From: UBA1181 sp045617845
GTDB taxonomy: Bacteria; Bacteroidota; Bacteroidia; Bacteroidales; Paludibacteraceae
Length of the DNA: 64,000 bases
NCBI GenBank assembly: GCA_045617845.1
Contig: JAZLJL010000101.1
Location: 14,222-78,221, forward strand
Direction of reading: 5' to 3'
Of the stretch, positions 34,427 to 40,986 are shown one piece after another. Position numbers and translations under genes: made by a program. Below the pieces are notes generated by a model, which saw only the letters and a program-made list of their open reading frames with translations, made no database searches and had not been told where the DNA came from. The stretch's first letter is position 1. Every line of letters starts with the position of its first letter.

Positions 34427-36349
34427 TCAGTTGTTATAGGGACGTACCTGCTTCACATAGAGTTGCCTCGTCGGACCATCTAGCTTAAATTCGACATCCA
34501 CAGCAAACCTCTCATACGAAAGATTGAGGTGTAAGTTATTAAAGAAAAAATCGTTTATTATTTTCAATTGATTCGCCAACAAGGAAATCTCGTCTTCACT
34601 CATGGTCAGTTCACCATTCGTCAGATTGGATTGGGTGATGATGTCTAAAGGTCGTTTCCCGGCAAAAAAGCCGCTACGACGTTGTGGCACACAAACAAAT
34701 TGGTCACAAACGACACCAGGAGAGGGCGCAACCACGTTCTCGTTTCCGATCTGAGCGTTCACGGTATACCCCGCAAATTTCTTCCTATAAAGATTTTTCG
34801 TCACCGCGACACCATTCACCACTTCCGACGGGAAGGAACGATGAGCCAAAACACCCATGTAGACACACCTCTGTTCAATGTGATAATATTCACGCTCCTT
34901 ATAGGCCGCATAGGACCAAAGGCTCGCCCAAACACGCTTCACCGCCCGCTCCATCGTCTTATGGGAGCCTCCGATGACCGCAGATTTGGAATCATACAAT
35001 CCTGCGCCGGAAAACCATGCGGCATCCTCCGCATTCGTGGAGGAACGGAATCGAATCTTTCTAAAACCACACCCCTCCACTTGAAGGTCGAGCGCCTTCA
35101 CCAAGGTTGAATCCATCGGAGACGAGACAATCATATCACGAATATCCTTCAACCGTTCCGAGACTTTTTCTTCCTCCCATTCACCACCCTTAGCGATAAG
35201 GTCATCGATTAAATTCTGCGCACCCGAAGCGAGAACATGCTGCTGATAAAAATAAAAAGGAATTGCGAAAGCGCATTCAGGCACCTTAAAACGGGAACCT
35301 TCCCTCCTGCTTAACCGACTTAGAAGCGAAAAATTATATGCTTTATGACCCACAAAACGATAAGCAAGCTTATTCAAAGAGTCTAACGCGACCAAACGCT
35401 TCACGGATAGGTCATAATCCAATCGACGTCGCTGCTTCTCAGACTTCTTTGATTGTTTCAATTCCTTGCTTTCCTCCAGCAGAAACGTATCCGAAGCGAC
35501 CTTAAAGCGGACCCATTTCCCTTCATATCTACGCAAGGAATCGTTTTGGAAAGCCCCCTTCAAAGCAGCCACGGGAATCTTCCTGTTTTGTCCCAAAATG
35601 GATAAATGACTCAATGGGGTCTGGAATTCCGCCACGATGACACCCGCCACTTGCGGCAATACTATCGGAGAATGCGGCAACACCACCACATCCGTCGGTT
35701 CGATCTTTTCCATCATCGAATCAAGATTCGGGACGAATCGCAACCTGCCCACACAACTCTTGGTACTAATCGCTTGGTACGACAGCGTTCCATATACATC
35801 CGACGGAGACAACAACGGGATTCTCCCTTCCAACTGATTTCTCATATCAGCAATCCGACCATTACTGAGTATCAGCCTCAACTTATTCCCCCAGCAAGGA
35901 GAACGGGAAAGCATATTCCATAACAAAACCACCTGTTCACATGTAGGCATGTCACCAGTGGAAAACTCCATGGCATACACATCCATGCTTTTATAATAAT
36001 TCACATTGGCTAACAAATATGCCCTTTTAGGATTATCGGAATAATTATATAAGTCGAAATGATACAAATCAATTGTCGGATTCAATTTATCCACACAAAA
36101 GTCAAAATGATAAGTATAGTTTTTATTATTCAAATAGTAAGTTTTCCTCGTCTTTAAATCATACAACACTTTTACCGAGGTGACCTGCCCATATTTTCCG
36201 CACAAAGGCAGCCCGGAGAGCTGGTCGAACTCAGATTTATCATTGATCACAGACAAATATTTTGCGCCTAATACGCCTGTCACAAACGACATAAAAAGTA
36301 ACAATGTCATCAGCGACCGCAAACAAACAACTACACTTTTCCCCATCAT
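34427..36349 (-). CDS. exported PEP synthase-like protein, swapped domain order
   Basis: The 640-residue protein has a signal peptide (about 1-29). A novel N-terminal region (30-215) precedes a segment like the swivelling phosphohistidine domain (PLSHLSILGQNRKIPVAALK, His248). A PPDK-N/ATP-grasp-type domain then spans about 310-640, with RSSTNAED (435-442), VKRVWASLWSYAA (470-482) and the end motif VKQVRPYN (632-639). In PEP synthase the ATP-grasp domain comes first, so the order here is reversed, and the PEP-binding TIM barrel is missing. Export to an ATP-free compartment is hard to reconcile with kinase activity. It follows the flavodoxin gene by 10 bases. Confidence 0.8.
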   Translation of the reverse strand: MMGKSVVVCLRSLMTLLLFMSFVTGVLGAKYLSVINDKSEFDQLSGLPLCGKYGQVTSVKVLYDLKTRKTYYLNNKNYTYHFDFCVDKLNPTIDLYHFDLYNYSDNPKRAYLLANVNYYKSMDVYAMEFSTGDMPTCEQVVLLWNMLSRSPCWGNKLRLILSNGRIADMRNQLEGRIPLLSPSDVYGTLSYQAISTKSCVGRLRFVPNLDSMMEKIEPTDVVVLPHSPIVLPQVAGVIVAEFQTPLSHLSILGQNRKIPVAALKGAFQNDSLRRYEGKWVRFKVASDTFLLEESKELKQSKKSEKQRRRLDYDLSVKRLVALDSLNKLAYRFVGHKAYNFSLLSRLSRREGSRFKVPECAFAIPFYFYQQHVLASGAQNLIDDLIAKGGEWEEEKVSERLKDIRDMIVSSPMDSTLVKALDLQVEGCGFRKIRFRSSTNAEDAAWFSGAGLYDSKSAVIGGSHKTMERAVKRVWASLWSYAAYKEREYYHIEQRCVYMGVLAHRSFPSEVVNGVAVTKNLYRKKFAGYTVNAQIGNENVVAPSPGVVCDQFVCVPQRRSGFFAGKRPLDIITQSNLTNGELTMSEDEISLLANQLKIINDFFFNNLHLNLSYERFAVDVEFKLDGPTRQLYVKQVRPYNN

Positions 36350-36359
36350 TATGAAAACC

Positions 36360-36914
36360 TTATTGTTCTACCGCTTTTTTCGCCCAATTGGAAAGTCTCG
36401 CCTTATCTTCATCCCTACTGAAGACCTCACCATCAATAAAGACAGCCTTTGGCGCGCTCTTTTGCAAATCACTCTTGGTATTTCCCAAAAGGCTTCCTCC
36501 CGACGTGGCAAAAAGGACGATGGTCTTTCCTGAAAAGTCCGCACTCTCCAGAAACGTGTTGACAATCGTCGGAGCAGTGTACCACCAAATAGGGAAGCCC
36601 AAATAAACGATATCATACGAAGAGGCATTCTTCAACTGATTAGCCATCTTAGGACGGGAAGACTTATCCGCCATCTCCACCGAACTACGGGATTGTTTGT
36701 CATGCCAATCCAAATCAGCCTTCGTATAGACCTTCTCCGGTTGGATTTTGAAAAGGTCCGCACCGATTCCTTCAGCCAAATTTTTTGCTACCTGGGCGGT
36801 GTTCCCCGTAGCCGAGAAGTAAGCCACCAACACTCTTTTCTTTTCCATATTCTCCGCATTTACACTAAAAAACATCGCCGACATAATGGCGAGCAAAAGA
36901 ATCATTCGTTTCAT
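36360..36914 (-). CDS. exported flavodoxin family protein
   Basis: The 184-residue protein has a signal peptide (1-20, ending VNA) followed by a flavodoxin domain. The FMN phosphate loop is FSATGNTAQVA (about 33-43), with the GFPIWWYTAP flavin-stacking loop and ATSGGSLLG later. Exported flavodoxins are found in Bacteroidales; their redox partners are unknown. It lies 19 bases after the second chrA gene and 10 before the PEP-synthase-like gene, so the four genes look like one operon. Confidence 0.9.
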   Translation of the reverse strand: MKRMILLLAIMSAMFFSVNAENMEKKRVLVAYFSATGNTAQVAKNLAEGIGADLFKIQPEKVYTKADLDWHDKQSRSSVEMADKSSRPKMANQLKNASSYDIVYLGFPIWWYTAPTIVNTFLESADFSGKTIVLFATSGGSLLGNTKSDLQKSAPKAVFIDGEVFSRDEDKARLSNWAKKAVEQ

Positions 36915-36933
36915 AACGACAAATATATAAATT

Positions 36934-37479
36934 TCACATTAACAAAACACCCGCTAAACCAGCGATGACGATCAACAGCATAGCATTGACCTTGAAAAAA
37001 TAGAGCGCCACGAATGTCGCGGCAAATATTATCACGGAAAGATTCCTTTCCCCCCACCCGAAATCGCAGAAACTCTCCCTATTCACCAACAGCAAAGCCG
37101 CCGCCAGGATAAGTCCGCCCAACACAGGACGCAGGCCCGACAAGATGTACTTCACGACCCAATTCTCCTTATTGTTCAACAAAAAACGCATGACAAAATA
37201 CATCAACGCCACGGACGGAAGGCACAAAGAGACCGTGGCTACCACCGCTCCCGGAATTCCAGCCACAGCATACCCCACATAGGTCGCCGTATTGATGGAG
37301 ACCGGCCCCGGCGTCATCTGCGAAATCGCTAACATATCGGAAAACTGCGTGAGCGACATCCACTGATAGTGGTCCACCACCTCGAACTGGATCAACGACA
37401 ACATGGCATAACCACCACCGAAACCCAGCAATCCAATCTTAAAGAACACATACAACAATTCAAGATAGACCATCATCAC
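36934..37479 (-). CDS. chrA: chromate transporter, half-size ChrA (second half)
   Basis: This 181-residue membrane protein of the CHR family has about six hydrophobic segments and the family motif GFGGGYAML near the N-terminus, then TPGPVSINTATYVGY. Short CHR proteins come as pairs that work together; the partner is encoded just upstream with a four-base overlap. Some CHR proteins export chromate, others may carry sulfate or other anions. The substrate here is inferred from family only. Confidence 0.9.
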   Translation of the reverse strand: MMMVYLELLYVFFKIGLLGFGGGYAMLSLIQFEVVDHYQWMSLTQFSDMLAISQMTPGPVSINTATYVGYAVAGIPGAVVATVSLCLPSVALMYFVMRFLLNNKENWVVKYILSGLRPVLGGLILAAALLLVNRESFCDFGWGERNLSVIIFAATFVALYFFKVNAMLLIVIAGLAGVLLM

Positions 37480-38027
37480 TTCCCTTTCATCTTTCTGTTA
37501 AAATAAAAACCATACAACAAAGACGCCACCGAAACGACCAATATAATCAGAATCGGGGAAACTTTGAACCACCAAATCAGCACCGCCGCCAACAACGGCA
37601 CCAACACCAGCTTCCAAGAGGGACAGTTCTGTTTGATTAAGCGGACGGCAGGCACCAAGATCAGCGCCACCACACAAGGACGCACCCCACGAAATATTCG
37701 CTCCACAACCTCATTGTCTTTTATCTCCGTGAAAAACATGGCAATTAATAAAATCGCCACGAACGAAGGCAACGATGCACCCAATGCGGACCAAAACGCG
37801 CCACGTCGCCCCCGCAACTTATAACCCACATACAAGGCAGTGTTGATGGCAAACACGCCAGGCAAGGTTTGCACCACCGCTATCATGTCCCAAAACTCAT
37901 CCTTGCCTATATACTTCTTCTTCGTCACAATGGCCTGCTCCACCATCGTCAACATCGCATAACCTCCACCCAAGGTGAAGGCGCCTATCTTCAGGAATAT
38001 CGTAAACAAATCCTTTAGTTGAACCAT
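37476..38027 (-). CDS. chrA: chromate transporter, half-size ChrA (first half)
   Basis: The 183-residue membrane protein is the partner of the next gene: FTLGGGYAMLTMVEQAIV near the N-terminus and LPGVFAINTALYVGYKLRG in the next helix pair. Its ATG is preceded by AGGAGG seven to twelve bases upstream, a true Shine-Dalgarno sequence, unusual in this phylum. A leader with a hairpin and a T-tracted terminator precedes it. Translation of the following chrA is coupled by a four-base overlap. Confidence 0.9.
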   Translation of the reverse strand: MVQLKDLFTIFLKIGAFTLGGGYAMLTMVEQAIVTKKKYIGKDEFWDMIAVVQTLPGVFAINTALYVGYKLRGRRGAFWSALGASLPSFVAILLIAMFFTEIKDNEVVERIFRGVRPCVVALILVPAVRLIKQNCPSWKLVLVPLLAAVLIWWFKVSPILIILVVSVASLLYGFYFNRKMKGK

Positions 38028-38153
38028 AACATCCTCCTATATGACGCGAATATACACAAAAAAGCGGAGAAGCTCTATTGCACCTCCCCGCTAACACACA
38101 AACATTACCTTACAAGTGATTCATTTCCTTGTGCGCTCCCTAAGCGTCACAAG
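38028..38153 (-). promoter_or_regulatory. structured leader with terminator and Shine-Dalgarno before chrA
   Basis: On the minus strand the leader contains a hairpin closed by CTTGTG/CACAAG (38128-38153) and a possible competing ACAAG/CTTGT pairing just after. A terminator-like hairpin follows at 38057-38092 (AGCGGGGAG with CTCCGCT-type arm, then six Ts). Last comes AGGAGG before the chrA ATG. The layout suits an attenuator or riboswitch; the ligand is unknown. I do not recognise a listed riboswitch class. No clear promoter was found in 38154-38376. Confidence 0.5.
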
Positions 38154-38376
38154 TTTGTTTATCAGACATTACGTATTAAAAATCAATGAGTAGTTATCAT
38201 GAAAAAACTAATACAGCATTACGTTTGAATATCCTCTTATTCAACAACCACAAAATTAATGTTCCAACTGTTATTCGAATTGGAAATTTGTTCCATTCCA
38301 TATGATAATCGTATCAAAAGACGATGGAATGGGCGAAAAATTGTAGATTCGCGCAGAAATCGATTAACATTTCCCA

Positions 38377-39057
38377 ATGGCAGACACGACAGTAATAAAA
38401 ACAATCGCCCACATCCACAACGATTTTCCGACCAAGTTCGGCATTCCGAGGCAGAGCGGATTGGTGGAATCAATAAAAGCCACCATCGTATTCGAACCCG
38501 AATACCGCAACGAGGAGGCTCTCCGCGGACTCGATGGATTCTCCCATATATGGCTCATTTGGGGCTTTTCGGAGGCTGTGAGGGAGCAGTGGTCACCCAC
38601 CGTACGCCCGCCCCGTCTCGGAGGCAACACCCGCATGGGCGTGTTCGCCACCCGTTCACCCTTCCGCCCCAACGAAATCGGGCTCTCCTCCGTACGTTTG
38701 GAGAAGATCGCGCACGACAAGGAGAACGGCACCATACTAATCGTTTCGGGCACCGACCTGATGGATGGAACCCCCATCTACGACATCAAGCCCTACATTC
38801 CCGCCGACTGCCATCCCGAAGCCACAAAGGGATTCACCACCCAGAACAGCGACTACCAATTAGAGGTGGTATTTCCCGATGGGATGCTTGATTTTTTACC
38901 TGAAGAGAAACGTCAGGCGCTCGTGGACGTCATAGCCCAAGATCCCCGTCCCGCCTATCACGACGACGATGAACGCATCTACGGATTCCGATTTGGAAAA
39001 TACGAAGTGAAATTCAAAGTGAAGGGAAAGAAAGCAATTATAGAAAATATTACGTAA
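38377..39057 (+). CDS. trmO: tRNA (N6-threonylcarbamoyladenosine-37) methyltransferase TrmO
   Basis: TrmO methylates t6A37 to m6t6A37 in tRNA-Thr(GGU)-type tRNAs using SAM. The 226-residue protein has the UPF0066 core: KFGIPRQSGLV, GFSHIWLIWGF, RPPRLGGNTRMGVFATRSPFRPN (SAM-binding knot region, about 85-108) and the DGTPIYDIKPYIP segment. The C-terminal extension ends in GFRFGKYEVKF. It is divergent from the chrA operon. Confidence 0.93.
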   Translation: MADTTVIKTIAHIHNDFPTKFGIPRQSGLVESIKATIVFEPEYRNEEALRGLDGFSHIWLIWGFSEAVREQWSPTVRPPRLGGNTRMGVFATRSPFRPNEIGLSSVRLEKIAHDKENGTILIVSGTDLMDGTPIYDIKPYIPADCHPEATKGFTTQNSDYQLEVVFPDGMLDFLPEEKRQALVDVIAQDPRPAYHDDDERIYGFRFGKYEVKFKVKGKKAIIENIT

Positions 39058-39095
39058 TTTTTACATATAATATCAACTTATATAAAAAAAAGAAC

Positions 39096-39103
39096 TACCT
39101 TTG
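39096..39103 (+). promoter_or_regulatory. promoter -7 element of the Rpn gene
   Basis: TACCTTTG fits TAnnTTTG. The region 19-21 bases upstream is AT-rich without TTTG. The ATG of the nuclease gene is 60 bases downstream. Confidence 0.55.
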
Positions 39104-39162
39104 CGAGGTGGACGGAAAGTAATCCACATAAATAAATGTATTAATTTAACCTGTTTTGTAAT

Positions 39163-40101
39163 ATGGTAGAAACAAGAAACAGAGGGGTTTACATCGACCT
39201 CAAAACCGATTTCGGGTTCAAACATTGCATGGGAGACGAAGAGACCATGAAATCATTTCTCAATGCGATACTAAGCGACGACTACGGTACCATCAAGCAC
39301 TTGGAATTCCTTCCGGTGGAACAGACCAGAGACCATCCCACCCTGCGCGGCGTAACCTTCGACTTACGTTGTCGGCTGGAAAACGGAGATGACGTGATCG
39401 TGGAGATGCAAAATTACGCACATCCCTTCTTTAAAACACGGGCGAATTACTATCTTTACAACCTGATGGACAAGCATATCACGAAGGGTACATCTTGGAG
39501 CGAAATGCAAGAGGACATTCCCCGCATGATTGGCATATTCATCTTGGGGGTTCCCTTGGACGAGCTGTACGAGGTGGTGACGAAAACCGCCGAGTGCGAC
39601 CTCGACAAGCGAACTGAATTTTGGGACAGGATGCGGAAATACTACATCTCACTACCAAAATTCCAGCTCGTGATGGAGAAGACGGGACTCACCGCAAAAG
39701 ATGTCTGGTTAGAAACAATAAAGAACCTAGGTAACATGGAAAAGATAGATCCACGCGTATACGAGCGGGCAGACGAAGGGCTGCTCAAACTCATAGAGAA
39801 GGCAAAAGTATCCGCACTCTCCGAGGCGGAATACGCCCAATACGAGGCGGAGCTCAAGGTAATCTCCAATTGGGGCGCTCCCGAACGCTACGGCTTCGAC
39901 CAAGGAATGAAAAGAGGACTGAAGGAAGGACTGGAGAAAGGTATAGCTGAGGGTATGGAAAAAGGTATGGAAAAAGGTATGGAAAAAGAAAAAATAGCTA
40001 TAGCCCAAATGATGCTAAACAAAGGATACCCAATCGAGGAGATTTGCGAAATCACGGGGGTGGATGAGGATACGGTGGAGAGGATGAAAGCCCCAAAGTA
40101 A
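39163..40101 (+). CDS. Rpn family recombination-promoting nuclease/putative transposase (PD-(D/E)XK)
   Basis: The 312-residue protein has the PDDEXK_2/Rpn domain: GVYIDLKTDFGFKHCMGDE at the N-terminus and active-site candidates Asp67 (TFDLR) and Glu81/Gln83 (VEMQNY). A helical region follows, then a Lys/Glu/Gly tail with three 12-bp repeats coding GMEK (39952-39987) and a short helical C-terminus ending DTVERMKAPK. Rpn proteins are DNases that can promote RecA-independent recombination and act in phage defence. In E. coli some encode a C-terminal antitoxin from an internal start; the several in-frame ATGs here would allow that. Confidence 0.87.
   Translation: MVETRNRGVYIDLKTDFGFKHCMGDEETMKSFLNAILSDDYGTIKHLEFLPVEQTRDHPTLRGVTFDLRCRLENGDDVIVEMQNYAHPFFKTRANYYLYNLMDKHITKGTSWSEMQEDIPRMIGIFILGVPLDELYEVVTKTAECDLDKRTEFWDRMRKYYISLPKFQLVMEKTGLTAKDVWLETIKNLGNMEKIDPRVYERADEGLLKLIEKAKVSALSEAEYAQYEAELKVISNWGAPERYGFDQGMKRGLKEGLEKGIAEGMEKGMEKGMEKEKIAIAQMMLNKGYPIEEICEITGVDEDTVERMKAPK
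39952..39987 (+). repeat. three tandem copies of a 12-bp coding repeat
   Basis: GGTATGGAAAAA occurs three times head to tail (39952, 39964, 39976). Because the unit is a multiple of three, slippage changes the number of Gly-Met-Glu-Lys units without a frameshift. Each unit offers an in-frame ATG. Confidence 0.95.
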
Positions 40102-40113
40102 CATGGAAATGAT

Positions 40114-40136
40114 TCTACCGATTCCACCACTTCGGC
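40114..40136 (-). pseudogene. 5' remnant of tRNA-Leu
   Basis: These 23 bases equal the 5' end of the tRNA-Leu copies at 40336-40421 and 40625-40710 (acceptor strand GCCGAAG and start of the D arm) and then diverge. The remainder of the tRNA is missing. It marks the left end of the tandem array, 13 bases after the Rpn gene. Confidence 0.85.
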
Positions 40137-40159
40137 ATCCTTAGAGCAACGTGTCTTAT

Positions 40160-40233
<74 letters not shown>

Positions 40234-40271
40234 ATTTCACCTCTGATTCCGCAAACAAACCAGACGCCCTT

Positions 40272-40298
40272 AAACAAAAAAAGACGCCTCGCAGCGTC
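40272..40298 (-). terminator. terminator within the tRNA array, copy 1
   Basis: On the minus strand GACGC (40294-40298 complement) pairs with GCGTC (40283-40287 complement), followed by a run of Ts. It lies after the tRNA-Leu at 40336-40421. Confidence 0.7.
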
Positions 40299-40335
40299 AA
40301 TCAACAAAATTTCAGTTTTCCGTCGTGGTTTTAAG

Positions 40336-40421
40336 TACCGAAGGCGGGACTTGAACCCGCACGAACATTTCTGTTCAAAGGATTTTAAGTCCTTCGTGTC
40401 TACCGATTCCACCACTTCGGC
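40336..40421 (-). tRNA. tRNA-Leu(UAA), copy A
   Basis: An 86-base class II tRNA with acceptor GCCGAAG pairing with CTTCGGT (a G-U end pair), discriminator A, a long variable arm (TTGAACAGAAATGTTCG region) and anticodon loop CTTAAAA, giving UAA. It is identical over its whole length to copy B at 40625-40710. CCA is not encoded. Confidence 0.93.
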
Positions 40422-40444
40422 ATCCTTAGAGCAACGTGTCTTAT

Positions 40445-40517
40445 TCCTTTGGACGGGACTCGAACCCGCGACCCCGACCTTGACAAGGTCGTGCTCTACC
40501 AACTGAACTATTTTCGC
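40445..40517 (-). pseudogene. tRNA-Gly-derived copy with Asp anticodon GUC
   Basis: This copy matches the tRNA-Gly body but its anticodon loop reads TTGTCAA, giving GUC (bases 40482-40484), the aspartate anticodon. A D-stem base is also changed (GCTC to GTTC). The 3' acceptor strand is CCAAAGG as in the copy at 40160, so the acceptor stem does not form. It is most likely a decaying, remoulded tRNA. Confidence 0.8.
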
Positions 40518-40561
40518 ATTTCACCTCTGATTCCGCAAACAAAACCCAGACCCCCATAAAC

Positions 40562-40584
40562 AAAAAAAGACGCCTCACAGCGTC
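40562..40584 (-). terminator. terminator within the tRNA array, copy 2
   Basis: The same GACGC/GCGTC hairpin with a T run on the minus strand, after the tRNA-Leu at 40625-40710. Arms at 40569-40573 and 40580-40584. Confidence 0.7.
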
Positions 40585-40624
40585 CGTCAACAAAATTTCA
40601 GTTTTTCCCGTCGTGGTTTTAAAG

Positions 40625-40710
40625 TACCGAAGGCGGGACTTGAACCCGCACGAACATTTCTGTTCAAAGGATTTTAAGTCCTTCGTGTCTACCGATTCCA
40701 CCACTTCGGC
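40625..40710 (-). tRNA. tRNA-Leu(UAA), copy B
   Basis: Identical to copy A. It directly follows the intact tRNA-Gly by eight bases, so Gly-Leu-terminator appears to be the ancestral transcription unit that was duplicated. Confidence 0.95.
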
Positions 40711-40718
40711 ATCCTTAG

Positions 40719-40791
<73 letters not shown>

Positions 40792-40866
40792 ATTTTATCT
40801 TCTACTCATACCTAGTGGCTTCACATTCTTCCTTGCCAAGGTCGATTCCGTTCCTATTATCATAGG

Positions 40867-40902
<36 letters not shown>

Positions 40903-40954
40903 ATTTTACCATTTCAATGTTTTCCGAAGGGCTCTCCCTTTCTCTTTTGCGATG

Positions 40955-40986
40955 CAAAGATAATACAAATTTTATTTACCACCAAC
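40955..40986 (-). promoter_or_regulatory. promoter of the tRNA-Gly/Leu array
   Basis: On the minus strand GTTG (40983-40986), 20 bases and TATCTTTG (40955-40962) fit the Bacteroides consensus with one -33 mismatch. It overlaps the mutS stop and would start transcription about 45 bases before the first (truncated) tRNA-Gly. Confidence 0.7.
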
